Notes under the pieces: model-generated
What the model saw: only the letters and a program-made list of their open reading frames with translations
Told to the model about the DNA's origin: nothing
Database searches by the model: none
Shown here: positions 51,001 through 62,550 of the stretch, one piece after another
Layout of the letters: every line of letters starts with the position of its first letter
Numbering within the stretch: position 1 is the first letter of the stretch
Program-made: the position numbers and the translations under genes
Assembly (NCBI GenBank): GCA_029339195.1
Contig: JAPTJF010000236.1
Span: 1 to 64,000 of the forward strand
Direction of reading: 5' to 3'
DNA: 64,000 nucleotides
Source of the DNA: Micractinium sp. NFX-FRZ
Lineage: Eukaryota; Chlorophyta; Trebouxiophyceae; Chlorellales; Chlorellaceae

Positions 51001-52574
51001 GTGCCCCCACATCCGCCCACCCACCAGCCCGTGCTCGCGGTCAAACATGTGCATGGAGCCGCCCTGGCCGCGGCAGCAGCCCGTCTTCTTGCCAAACAGC
51101 TCCGCCATGACCTGCATGAGGAGCGACCACAGCAGGCAGGGCGGGCAGGTGAGGTGAGCATGCAGGCCGGGCAAGTGGGGTGAGCATGCTGGCGGGTGTG
51201 CAGGTCAAAAATGGGAGGGGCCGTGGCAACCACGCTGCCTGTCCCTGTGCTGTGTATGGCGCGGCCCCTGCACCTCGCACGCAGAGCAGTGTTTCCACGG
51301 AGCGCTCCCCAGCCCCAATCCTACCATCCAACAACACAGGCATGTGCACGCATACGTATGCGCAGACCAACACACCTTGCGAGCCGAGACGCCCTTAGAG
51401 AGCGCGTGCACGTGGTCACGGTAGGTGGAGCAAATGAAGTCCTCCTTGCGCAGGCAGGCCTTGATCACGCCTGCAGCAGATGCGCAGGTGAATCGACACG
51501 CCGATGAGGAAAGCACGGGCAAGGGTGTCGGCACACATAACAAGCGATGATGCGATGTGCACGGGGCGCGAGAAGGGTGCAGGGGCAGCTGAAGAAGCGG
51601 CCTGGCAGGCAAGCGCGCAGCGCGGAGCGAGCAGAAGAGCCCCGCGGCCTGGCGGCTTGTACCGGTGCGGTGCCAGCCTGGCAGCGTGTGGCAGCACCCA
51701 CCAGTGGACACCGCCTCCTGGCCGGAGTACAGGTGCACAAAGCCAAACATCTTGCCGCGGTAGTACATCTGCGGTACAGGGTGGCATGGCGGCAGTACGG
51801 GCGAGTCCGGTCATACCTCCGTCGGCCCCAGCACGGGCGGTGCGGCAGGCGGGAACCAAGCTGAATGCGGCCGCCCCACGGACACGGGCTTTCACTCTGC
51901 CGCGCCCGCGTGCAGCAGTTCGGAGGGTGTAGGCAAGAAGGGAAGACGGGGGGTCAGTGTGGCACCCACCTGGGCGCACATCTCCTCAAACTCGCGTCCC
52001 AGCACCATGTCGTAGTAGAGCATGGCGGCCTGCAGGGGGATGTCAAAGATCATAAAGGAGCCTGAATAGGGGGTGGTGCCGCTAATCAGCCGTCGTGAGG
52101 GTAGCATGCGCAGCGTGCTGAGCCTGCGTCGGCTGGCTGGGCAGTGCAGCGCGCGCCGCGATGCCACAGGGGGCCCTGTGGCGGCAGCTAACGGCTGGGG
52201 CGCAGCCCGGCACAGCAGGGCGCTGTGCAGCCTGCGCTGCTGCAGAGCTACAACAACAGCTGCCTCTCGCGCCGGCAATCTGTCCGCCTGGTGCTTTAAG
52301 TCCTTGGGCCCATCCCAGGTGGTGAGGCTGGCTGGCTGGGTCGCCGCACCTGCTCAGGGGAGAGCGCCGGCGCCTTGTAGGCCGCCTTGCCGCTGCTAGC
52401 CGCCTGCTTGGGTACGGGGGTAGCCACCGCTGCCACACGCACGGCAGAGCCGCGAGCGGCGCGCTGCGTGCGCCGGCTCGCCGGCGCGGCCAGGGCGGGG
52501 GCCGCCGCGGCGGCGCGGCTGCTCAGCTGCGGGGCAGCCATCCGGCTTGCGGATGCTGCCTGAGTCGCCTGCAT
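48021..52574 (-). CDS. PDHA: Pyruvate dehydrogenase E1 component subunit alpha, plastid type
   Basis: Eleven exons: 52350-52574, 51970-52029, 51702-51768, 51376-51470, 51025-51111, 50581-50725, 50189-50261, 49675-49807, 49107-49253, 48619-48759 and 48021-48140, 430 aa. With E1-beta this subunit decarboxylates pyruvate using thiamine diphosphate, the first step of acetyl-CoA supply for plastid fatty acid synthesis. The thiamine diphosphate motif is present: GDG at 220-222 through ENN at 248-250. Other family blocks are [40 protein letters not shown], and the phosphorylation-loop region [15 protein letters not shown], which has the plastid form. The first ~60 residues (Ala/Ser/Arg-rich, few acidic residues) read as a chloroplast transit peptide. 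Several introns hold copies of the following exon's acceptor side. It is divergent from an SDR gene 511 bp away. Confidence 0.95.
48219..48280 (-). repeat. Copy of the PDH exon 11 acceptor side in intron 10
   Basis: gtcggcaaacacattt..cagctgggacatgtcctgcac repeats the exon 11 start (48104-48146) about 115 bp upstream in gene sense, with an intact acceptor. Similar single copies lie at about 48822-48846 (exon 10), 49363-49395 (exon 9) and 50343-50366 (exon 7). Confidence 0.88.
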
Positions 52575-53085
52575 CCTGCAGAGTCAGGCACACGCAGGCC
52601 GCGGCCAGGGAAGAGGGGGCGTGGGTGAAAACAAGAGGCCCCTGCTGTCCCCGCGCCAGCTTGACCGGCGGGCCGGCGCCAACTTGCTCCGCTGCCGCTG
52701 ATCATGGGGTGAGCTGAGCGGCCCGCTGATCGCGACAGAGCGCAGATGGGGGAGACATCGGCTGCCCGAGCTGCTCAGCAGCGCGGAAGCTGGCGCCGCC
52801 GAGGGAGCCCGCGCTGTCAGAGTCGCCTGCACCAGGACTTGCCTGCGCCCGTCACAACGAGCCGAATGCAGCCACAAACCAGCGGGGCCGCTGAGCCGAC
52901 TGTTTGTGAGAGGAGAGAATGCAGGCAGAGGTGGGAACCAACCACTCGAGCTGGAGCGGGGACAAGATGGCGGGGCAGGGCGTGTGCTCTATCGCGTTTC
53001 TGTGGGGCATTCTTGATCGCTCGAGTATCGCTACCTCTGTCTGTGACGCGCATTGCGCTTCGCCAGCACTCTGGCCGAGAGCTCC
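52575..53085. promoter_or_regulatory. Bidirectional promoter, PDH E1-alpha / SDR
   Basis: 511 bp lie between the divergent starts at 52574 (minus) and 53086 (plus). No coding content is recognised. Confidence 0.6.
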
Positions 53086-56000
53086 ATGGCGGCAGTCGGA
53101 GGCGAGGGTTTGGACGTAGCGGGCCGGCGCATCGTTGTGACCGGAGCCACACAAGGCATTGGAAGGTGCTCGATATGCACGCGCAATGCACCGGGTCGGG
53201 GAGAGGGTTTGCAAGTGCTGGAGGCACCGCCGCCGCCGCTCCTGCCGCCTGCAGGGGCACCACGCCACTGGTGTGGCACTGCAAGCCCCTTACTGTTTGA
53301 ATCATATCAAGAAGGAGTCACATTCTGCTTACTGGTATACTGGTAGCTCCAGCCCACTGGACGCCTCACCCACACTCGCGCTTCCACCCACCCGGCTGGG
53401 CAGGGAGACGGCGCGGCAGCTGGCGGCGCGTGGCGCACATGTGGTGCTGGCGTGCAGGGATGTGAGGCGTGCAGAGGCGGTGGCCGAGGGCATCAGGTGA
53501 GAGAGATGCACATGCTTTCTGTTTGTAAGGGGTGCGCATGCATGCACGGGGCTTGCCTGCGTGGCCGGGGCATTTGCACGCAGGGTGTGTTGATCAGGGT
53601 GGCAGGCAGAACGAGGGCTGCGCTGGCCAGCCTTGGAAGCACCCATGCGCCCACCCATGGCAGCAGTAGGCATGCGGACAGCCGCACGCCGTTGAGCCGG
53701 GTGCTCAGCTGACCACCGCAGCGCAGGCACCAACCCTGACCGAGCATTGCCATGCGACCCTCCCGCCCACCTGCCCGCCCGGGCCCAGCCGCCGCCCGCC
53801 ACGCACCCCTCCCGCTCCGCCCACACTCCCACTTTCTTTCCTCCCTCCAGGCAGCAGCACCCCGGCTCCGTGGTGGAGGTAGGGCCCCAGCTGGACTTGG
53901 CTTCTCTGGAAAGCGTGCGCCAGTTTGCTGCAGCCTATAAGAAGCGGTACACCCGCCTGGACTGCCTGGTGAACAATGCAGGCGCCAACTACACGGTTCC
54001 TTGGCACACGTCAGAGGGGGTCGGGGGCCTCTGCCAGGCGAGTGCCAAGCACGTTTTTTTTTGGGGGGGGGGGAGGGCAAAGACGAGGAGAGTGCAGCGC
54101 GTGTAGTTGGGGGTGAGCTGTGCACGCTCGGCTCAGCATGCAAAGCAGGGCAAGCCGCCCTGCTCTTCTTCTGCTTGCCAGGCATCACGCACGCCGGGCA
54201 TAACGCATGCCTCGTGCGCGTGTGTGTGCCACCAGCGTGCACACTCTGCTGCCCGCTCCCAGCTGTGCTCACTGCACACCCGGCCCCTTGTTCTTTGTGC
54301 AGACCAACTACCTGGGCCCCTATGCACTTACACGTCTGCTGGAGGACACCCTGCAGGCATCCGCGCCCGCGAGGGTGAGGGCGGGAGGACCGGGCGGGGG
54401 AGGGAGTGAAGGCAGGGGCGGCGGAGGGAGAAGAGGCACGCAGGCGGGCAGGCAGGCAAACAAGCAGGCAGGACGCGTTTATCCCAACTCACCCTGCTGT
54501 GCCTGCCCTGCCATGCTGGCCCCACTCAGGTGGTCAACGTGTCATCGGTGACCCACCGCTACGGGTGGGTGGGTGACGTGGCGCGCTTCCTGTCCAGCTG
54601 GCGCCCCGGCTCCTACTACCCCTCCACCAAGCTGGTGGGTGGCTGGGTGTCTTATTGTGGGTGTTTGTGGGTCTGGCTGGCTGGGTATGGATAAGCGTGG
54701 GCGGCTGGGTGCCACTGAGTGAGTGGCTGACTAGGGGGGGCTGGGTGGCTGGGGACCAGGGCTCTGTGCAGCACCAGGCAGCCGGCCAGCCTGCTTACCT
54801 TCCAACCAATGGGTCGATGTTTGTTCACCGGCGCTGCCGCTCCCTGCCCTCTTCCACACCCCGCGCTCCCTCTGCCCCTCCTGTTCACGCCAGCGTCCTC
54901 TTTGCATCCCCTCCCACCGCCGGCCAGGCCAACCTAGACCTAATTACTTTGCGCCCCCTCTGCCCCTCCTGTTCAGGCCAACGTGCTTTTTGCTTACGAG
55001 CTACAGCGGCGGCTGGGGGATGCTGGCGTGCAGGTGAGCGCTGCGAGTGTCGGCGCGGCCGCTGCCAGCCGCTGCCTCTTGCAACCTCGCCGCTGCTCAT
55101 CATGTCTGGGACCTCCTTTCCCCCGCCTGCCCACCACCTCAGTCCCAGCTGGCCGGGCATGCCTCCCTTGCAACCCTAGCAACCAGCAGCTCACTTGAAT
55201 GCACACCTGCACATACGTGCCCAGTCATGTGCTGCGCTGCGCTGTGCTTCCACCCCATGCCTTTGCTCCCACTCTGCGCACCAACCCAGGCACGCCACCC
55301 AGCAGACCTCACCTCCCTGCTGCCCCACCGGCCCCTGCATGCATCGCATGCATCCTTCAGTAGCTGTGCTGTGGACCCAGGCGGTGTGGTGTGGCTTCCA
55401 GCACCTGCACTGGGGCCTGTGCACACTTACTTCCACCGACCCACCAACCCACCCCCTGCCCCACTGCCGCCCCCCTTCCTCATAGAGCCCTCGTAGAGCT
55501 GCATTGCGAACCCACACGGCGCGAGCTCAAACCATCTACATCTCTTGCCGCTAAACCCATCCCCTTATTATACCAACCCCACTGCCGCCTTTGCCCAATG
55601 TCTCCCTCATCAGAGCTGCGCCGTGGACCCAGGCGGCGTGGCGTCCAACATTTGGAGCGGCTCCGCCTTCAGCCGTCCGCCCCTCAGGTGGGTGCCCGTG
55701 CTCCGCTCTGATGAGGCCGTCCTGCCCTCCTTGCACGCATGCATGCATGCCTGTCTTGCCTGCCTGCTGGAGTGCGCTGTTTGTTGCCCAACTATGCTCG
55801 GCCCCCGCTCAGCTGTCCACTCAGCCACTAAACCTGTTGCCTGCCCCCCAACGGCCCACTGCTCGCCTCTGCTGCTCGCGGCAGCGCTGGGTGCTAGCCA
55901 TCTCACCTTGTCGACCTCCTAACTCTCCCCCACCTATGCTTTCCTGCTCCCAACAGCTGGGTGATAGGCAACCTGTACGCACCGCCCTCTGACGGCGCCG

Positions 56001-56838
56001 CTGCAGTTGTGCACGCTGCCACTGTTCCCTGGAGCCGCGAGCGCCAGGCCGCGGCCGCCATCAACGCTCGCTGGGCCGTCAGCAGCAACGGGCGGCGGCA
56101 TCAGGCAGCACAGCGCAGCACAGCGCGGCCGCTGCCTGACCTGCGCTTCTACGCGCGGGGGCTGTTTGCCTCGCCAGCTGTCACCAGCTGGCGGGGGGTC
56201 CCGCAGGGCCGGAAGGGGGGCGTGCCTGAGAAGCTGCGCAGCAGCTTGTGGGGCCTCACCGCTTTGGTGGCCAGTTTGTTGGACTGGCCGCTGCGCAACC
56301 TGTCAGGTGGGTGCTGGGCCTGATGGGTGCTGCCTCTCTTGTGGGTTTGACCTGCCGCCGCTGCCTCGCTTGGTGGGTGTGTCGCAGGCAGCGCCTGGCC
56401 AGCTGGCCTACATGGTGCTGCCTCCCTTGTGGATGTGTCTTGTGCAGCACCTGGCCAGCCGGGCCCGCATCGCACTGCCTCGCTGATGCTGGCTGGCATG
56501 GCACGAGCAGCAAGGTGCTTGCTGGCCCACTCCCGGCGCCGCTGCCACCGCTGCTGGTGCTGAGACCTTGCCCTCCCCTGCCACGCCTCTTGTGGGACCC
56601 TGTCCCCAGCCCCCCGCGTCCTCACTTGCCGCCGCCCACCCACTTGCACTGCTCCTACTCTCGTCTGCGCCCCCCGCCCCCGCACGCAGGCGGCCGGCTG
56701 CTTAGCGCCGCTCGACCCGTGCCGTCGGCGCCGCTCAGCTATGATGCCAACTTGGCGGCCCAGCTGTGGGACCTTTCTGCTGACGCCGCCCAGGTGCCTC
56801 GGGAGCCAAACATTGTGGCTTCTGCCGGCAAGCAATGA
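53086..56838 (+). CDS. Short-chain dehydrogenase/reductase (retinol dehydrogenase-like)
   Basis: Nine exons: 53086-53165, 53404-53496, 53851-54037, 54303-54374, 54530-54634, 54977-55033, 55614-55687, 55957-56306 and 56690-56838, 388 aa. The NAD(P)-binding motif TGATQGIG (19-26) is followed by ACRDVRRAE, which suggests NADPH preference. NNAG (99-102), NVSS (147-150) and the catalytic Y174-PST-K178 complete the Rossmann SDR core. The VDPGGVASNIW block places it with RDH11-14/WWOX-like classical SDRs; the substrate is unknown. A C-terminal extension of about 150 residues (from about 240) is Ala/Arg-rich and not part of the core fold. Intron 3 uses a GC donor (CTGCCAG|GCGAGT). Copies of the exon 6 and exon 7 starts lie upstream of each at about 54862-54905 and 55358-55400. 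Confidence 0.9.
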
Positions 56839-57213
56839 CTGCAACCCACTTGAGCAGCGCAACCCCCGTTCCTGCTGGCAAGGGAGGCTGTCACTGCGGG
56901 CCCCGCCAGCTCACCCAGCCCTCTTGTGTACTAGTAATCATCAATCAAAATGAATGACCCACGTACTGCTCTTGTACTTCACTGTTTTCACTTGGCATGT
57001 GTATTTGTATTTGTACCGGATCTACTTGTCCCATTGGTGGCGGTTACCCCATGGAAAGCTGACCACACCGATATGCCTGTAACCACCTGGTTGCGCCCAG
57101 AGCTGGTGGGCTTGCTAACGATGCAATGGCGGCCGACTTACAGGGGTGGGGAGGCCAGAAGGCACTGCCTTTCAGGCACAGAGTGTCAGCTGAAATGCAC
57201 CAAAAGCTGGCCC
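56839..57213. other. Convergent 3' flanks of the SDR and coiled-coil genes
   Basis: 375 bp between two convergent stop codons. Nothing is recognised beyond expected 3' UTR sequence. Confidence 0.55.
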
Positions 57214-58324
57214 TCAGCCCTGCCGCGGCACAAACACAGCAGCAGTCGCGCGCAGGCTGGGTGCGGCGGCTTGCGGGGCAGGGGAGGCAGGCGCCACAGC
57301 CTCCGTCGGCATGGGCGCAGCGGGCGCAGCAGGCACAGCGGGCGTGTCGTCGGCACGGCGTGCTGCTGCAACGTCTCCCGCAGGTGCGCCCTCCTTTTCA
57401 GCGAGGACGCTGGCAGGCCGGGGCTCGGCTGCGAGTGCAGCTGCTGCGGGGCTGCTGCAGCGGCGGCCGCGGCGGCTGCTGTCGGGACCAGCTGCGCCTG
57501 TTGCAGTGTGCTGTGGTGCTGCGCTGGGTGCTGCCAGCCCACCCGTCTCTACGCCTGCTTCCTCTGTGCCAGCAGCTTCAGAGGCGCTGGCAAGCCGGGG
57601 CTGCTGCTGCTTTGTGAGGGCAGGAGGGGGAGGCGTCTCTGCCTCGGTCGAGCACAGCTGCAGGGCAGGCACAGTGTTGTGCTGGGGAGGTGCCGCCGTG
57701 TTGTGCAGGGCACCTGCCTGGGGATGTGCCAGCTGCAGCTGCCGCTCTGCTGCCTCCGCCCGCCTCTCGGCAGCCTCCCGCTTGCCCTGCTCTTCCTAGC
57801 TGCCCAAGCTCCCAGCTGTGCCCCCCTGCCTGCCCCTCTGCCGCTGCCGCCTCTGCCGCCGTCGCCTCGGCCGCGCGCTGCGTCAGCTGCTCCCTCAGCT
57901 CGCTCACTTGCTGCTCAGCACGCGCCAGCGCGGCACGCTGCAGCCCTGCCTTCCGCCGGTCAGCGAGCAGCAGCTTATCAAGCCCACTCTGCTCCTTCTC
58001 CGCTTCCTTGCGCTGCTTGTCTACCGCCTTCTGCTGTGCCTGCAGCTGCAGCTGCTGCTTCGCTAACTTCTTCTGTTGCTCACTCAGCTGCTGCCGCTGT
58101 GCGGCATGCCGCGCCACTTTGCCCTCCAGCCGCTGCACCATTACAAGCCGTTCGGCCGCGCAGGCTTCCGCCTCCCGCCGCCGCCGCTCCGCCTCCTGCG
58201 CCCGCGCCTCTGCCTGCTGTGCCTCTGCCTTTGCCTGTGCCTCCCTGGCCACTGCTGCCTCCAGCAGGTCCTGCTGACCCGCCAGGCAGCTGTGGAGCTG
58301 CTGCAGAGCGCGCTGTGCGTCCAT
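57214..58324 (-). CDS. Coiled-coil protein, unknown function
   Basis: From M at 58324 the frame reads about 140 residues of Glu/Gln/Ala/Arg heptads (AQAEARAQEAERRRREAEA, EQQKKLAKQQLQLQAQQK). A second frame ending at 57214 continues as KREAAERRAEAAERQLQLAH and then an Ala/Pro-rich tail. A 112 bp intron (57796-57907, GTGAGC donor, CTAG acceptor) joins the two in phase to give 332 aa. The alternative is a frameshift, since the putative intron itself starts with coil-like sequence (VSELREQLTQRAAEA). No family is recognised. The long plus-strand open frame over the same bases is an antisense shadow. Confidence 0.6.
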
Positions 58325-58895
58325 GGTTCCGAGTCGGCTGGGCCCTGCTCGTCCCGGCTCTCTTCTGGAATGATGCTTGGCGCTGGCAGCACCGGCCTGC
58401 CGCTGTTCGGACGGAAGGGCGTGGCAGGACGTGCTGCAGCAGCTGCGTCACAACTCGGCCAGCTTCGGCAAACAAGACTGGTTGAACTAGCGTTCTGTGA
58501 TTAGGGTGCACTGTGATGAAAGACAGCACACCGTGCGAGGCATCGAATCCTGCACATGGGGCTTGTAAACCACACCACGTGGAGCCTTATCACCCCAGGA
58601 TCAGCCCATGCGCCGCCAGCAGGGCCAAGTCCAAGGTTCCATTTCTGCGGGTCCCTCGCATGCGTCTTCTCGCTGCATAACCATCTGGCCTCTTCTGCTT
58701 GCTCAAAGCGCACCAGGATCTCACCGCACGCCCAGCTCGCCCTTGCTGCAGCGTGCCGCCGCTGTGGCGCCAACACTCTGGCATAGGGCTTTTCATGCAC
58801 TAGCACTTTGTGACATGCTGCGGTGCCTCCTCTCATGATCTCAGACCAAACAGCAACTGGCCAACCACAGAAGAGTGCTTCGCTCAGGCAGCTCA
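58325..58895. other. Intergenic, coiled-coil promoter and ankyrin-gene 3' flank
   Basis: 571 bp of lower-complexity, moderately GC-rich DNA with no supported exon. Confidence 0.5.
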
Positions 58896-60419
58896 TCAAA
58901 CCCAGGCGGCAAGTGGGTAGGCAGCCTGGCCAATGATGGCGTGCATGACACCAGGCGGCAGACTGCCCAGGCTTGCCCCGCTGCTGCCGCCGCTGCTGCC
59001 GCCGCGCCGCCGCCGCTGCCCGGCAGCGCCCACCCCGCTGCCGCCGCTGCTTGTGGGCGCCGGCGGAGCGGCTGCCACCTGCAGGAGGCTGCGCACGGCT
59101 GCCTTGAAGCGCGGCGGGAAGCGGGCGTGGCAGGCCTGCGTCCAGTCGGGCCGGTCCAGCGCCAACACCACCGGCTGACTGCAGGGGGCAGCGCAGAGGG
59201 AGGCAGCGCAGATAGGCTCAAGCTTGTGACATTATGCTGAGCACCTCAACATCCAAGAGGGTATGCCATGAGTGAATGAAGGAGAGTGTGGCGCCCGTTC
59301 GCCTCCCCCTGACCCCTCGCCCCAGCTGGACATGCCCTGCCCTGGTGCACTCGCCCACTCATTCATTCACCCACCCAACCCACCCGCACTCACCTCTTCT
59401 TAGGGAGCAGCGCCAGGTGTTCCCTCAGGGAGCCTCTGGGCCGGAAGCCTGCCGCCTGCAGGGCCTCCGCAACCTCCACAACGCGTGGCAGGGCTTCGGG
59501 CTGTGCCACACGGGAGGGAGGGAACGGCACGGCACGGAGGAGGCGTGAGGGGCAGTGGTGGCATGCACACAGGGAGCAGCGGTGGTGGCTGTGCATGCAC
59601 GTGGGGAGCAGAGGAAGCAGCAGCGGGGTGCCCATGAGCAGCACTGGTGACAGCGGCGGTCATACGTGTGGGCCTCCAGTGCAGCACAGACAGCACGCGC
59701 TCCAACAGAGGGCAGGCATGCAGGCATGCGGGCAGACCAGTGCAGCTCAGGCAGGCGGGCAGGCGGCACACTGCCCCGCCCGCTTGCCTGGTGGTGCCGC
59801 AGCCAGGGCAAGTCCTTGGGTCCGTAAGTGAACAGCGAACACAGCGGCTCATTCCGTGGATGCTGGATGTCTGTGTCTGGGCTGTAAGGGTTCCTGACAG
59901 GCTGTCGCTCTGCTTCTTCCGCCGCCGCTGCCGCCGCCTCCGCCGCTGCGTAGCCAGCCAGCAGCTCCGCCTGCCCGGCGCCAGCCGTCAGTGCCAGCTG
60001 GACGCCAGCTGGGCAGGCCAGCCGTACCGCCTCTTCAAGCGCCATCTTTCTGGCTGGCAGCCCGAACTCGAAGCCCTCTCCCTGCAGCAGCTGCAGCACA
60101 GCAGCGTGCCCTCGGGCGGCTGCCTCCACAGCGGGCAATGAGGCATAGCGGGAGTAATCGTGGGCGGCACCCACCGCCACATCACGCTGCGTGGGGCTCA
60201 GCAGGCGCAGCATGCCACCAACCACCTCAACCAGGCCTTGCTGGGAGGCCAGCCTGCAAAGGGAGGCGGCACAGCGTGGGAGGCAGTGCAAGCGCTGAGC
60301 TACGGGGGACAGTGCAGCCGGTTAGTGCCTGGCTGAACGGGGTTGGAAGCCGGGGTCGTGAATGTGGGTGGGTGGGGGGGGGCAGGCAGGGAGGCCCTGA
60401 GTCAAGCATGCGGCAACAG

Positions 60420-60458
<39 letters not shown>

Positions 60459-61864
60459 AGAAGCAGGCAGGCAGGTGCAGGTGCAGGCGGCAACAGCAGG
60501 CAGGCAGGCAGGCAGACAGGCAGGCGGGGATGCAGGCAGCCATGCAGAGAAGCAGGCGGGCAGGCAAGCAGGCAGGCAGGCGGGCTCACAGGAAGAGCTT
60601 GAGCATGTGGCAGGGCTGGACATAGTCTGGCAGGTCTGGCTCGCCAGCTGGCGTAGGCCCCGCCTCCTGGAGGAAAGCAAGCGCTGCCTCAGAGTCCCGC
60701 TCCCACGCAGCCGCCACGGCCGCCGCCACCGCCTCCGTGTGGCCCAGCACCCGCTGCTGTGCCTGCTGTGCCTGCTGCGCCTGCTGCGCCTGTACCCGCC
60801 CCTGCTGCTGCTGCTGCGGCTGCTCCTGCGCCTGCTGCTGCCCCTCCCCAGGCACCGCTGGCTGCCGCGCCCCCGGGCTGGGCCCCTCCGCTGGGGGCCC
60901 ACGCAGGCGGCGCAGCAGGTGGCGCATCATGGGCGCTGCTGCCCACGTGTTGCGCACGCTCACAGCCTCCTCCAGCGGTGTGCGGATGCGGGGCAGCCAG
61001 TGCGGATCCACATCGTCGTAGGGCCTGGTGCAGTCCACGCCTGCCGCCAGCACGGCCTCAACTATGGCAGGCAGCCCGTCGTCTGGGCTGACCCACCCGC
61101 CCAGCCGGCTTCTCAGGGAATTGGCTGAGCAGAGGCGGAGGAGGGAGTCGTCAGGGCGCGCCCCGGCCTCCAGCAGCGCAAGGAAGGCCTCTGCAGGCAG
61201 GCAGGAGGGCAGCCAATGGGGTGCGTTGCTCAAGAGCAGTCAGGCGGGGAGGCGGGCAGGCAGGCAGGCAGAGTGGGCAAAGGGTGTGGGGGGCGGGGGG
61301 GACGGGGGCGATGCATCATGCGAGACGGATCACAAAGCAGTTGCAGAGGTCAAACTGAAGGCAGCACTGGACTGTGCGCATGCGTGCCGGTTATGGCTGA
61401 GTGCCGGCATTTGCAAAAGGGGCAAAGGGGCAGTCTTGTGATGGCCAACTCCCCCCACGCACGCACACCCACCCACCCGCGTGGTGGCAGGCGGCAGCGA
61501 CGCGCAACGGTGTGGCGCCCTGCTTCAGCGCCTCACTGGCCTTGGCCCTGTTGAGGCCGTGGGAGGCATTGAAGTGCTGCAACAGGCGCGCCAGCTGGCA
61601 GTCGGCGGGGGTGCTGGTGGGGGCGCAGCGGCGGATCAGCGACGCGTCAACGGGCGCCCCTGCCGCCGCCAGCTGCCTCACGGCCGCGGCGTTGTTGGTG
61701 AGGGCAGCGGCATGGTATGCGGTGAATCCGTCGGGCCCGTCGAAGTGTTGCGGCAGAAGCAGCGCAGGGTCCAGGGCCGGGCTGCTCGGCTCGTTGGCGT
61801 GCAGGAGGGCGGCTTGCAGAGGAAACGCCTCCGCAAGGCCCCTACGATTGCGCGTAGCCACCAT
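58896..61864 (-). CDS. Ankyrin-type repeat protein
   Basis: Five exons: 61477-61864, 60590-61190, 59788-60253, 59394-59500 and 58896-59178, 614 aa. Repeat-like units include DGFTAYHAAALTNNAAAVRQL, then GATPLRVAAA..AFLALLEAGARPD, TPLEEAVSVRNTWAA and AARGHAAVLQLLQGEGFE. These match degenerate ankyrin helices, so a protein-binding scaffold is likely. The C-terminal segment (WTQACHARFPPRFKAAVRSLL, ending LPPGVMHAIIGQAAYPLAAW) resembles the tail common in green-algal ankyrin/F-box-like proteins, but I cannot name it. A Gln-rich patch sits in exon 2. Intron 3 uses a GC donor (CACCAG|GCAAGC). The start at 61864 is the first ATG before the first repeat. Confidence 0.78.
60418..60585. repeat. GGCA array in intron 2 of the ankyrin gene
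   Basis: About 165 bp of ggcaggcagg repeats with short interruptions run up to the exon 2 donor at 60590, the same placement seen at 40785-40905 in chitinase A. Confidence 0.92.
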
Positions 61865-62550
61865 GGATGGCAGCTTTTCGATATGCGAAGCAGGGCTGCG
61901 CTCTTCAATTGAAACCTGCCCTGCAGTACAGGCAGTACTTTGCAGGCTCTCGCCGGCACCCCGGCCATCTCCCCGCCCCCTCACCCAAGAACACTTTTCA
62001 GTCGTGCCACTGAACCAGCACTGTTTCCATGTATGGAGAAGCGTTGTTTTGAGAGGGCGGCCTTTGTGCTGCTGCAGGCCCTTCTGAGCGGGTGGGCACT
62101 GGCTAGCGGCGCTGGGTGCTACATGATGTCAACGGGTTCGGACACTGCTGCTAGAGCAACCAGGCTGCACGTTTTATCTGGCCTGCTAAGCACTACCTGG
62201 TGCCCCTGCCATTTGCTGTGCTGTGGTTGCTGAACCTCTGCTCGGTAGCAGCTCCTGCTACCCCGCACCTTCAAATGCATGCATGCCTGCTCTTTTTCGA
62301 CATATTGAGGTCTTCGAGGTTGTACGAGTTTGTATCAGGTAGCAGCGTATAGAGAGACAAGCTATCCCGACAACCTGGGTCGACCGCCGGGACAACTGGG
62401 ACGGGCGCCGCTCGCAGCCGCTTCCCGCCTCCCGCCGCAGCGGGCAGAGCAGGCAGGCAAAAGGCTCGCATCGCCGACACCCATCGCTGCATCGTCTGGC
62501 ACTCATCGTGCGATCACGCTTCCACGGCGCGCTCTGTGCTCTAACGGCGC
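61865..62550. promoter_or_regulatory. Bidirectional promoter, ankyrin gene / PARN-like gene
   Basis: 686 bp lie between the divergent starts. No exon is supported. Confidence 0.55.

Noticed and set aside
56950..58485. 511-codon plus-strand open frame
   Set aside because: It is antisense to the coiled-coil gene; its Cys/Leu/Pro-rich sequence is the mirror of CAG/GAG-rich coil codons and lacks any domain.
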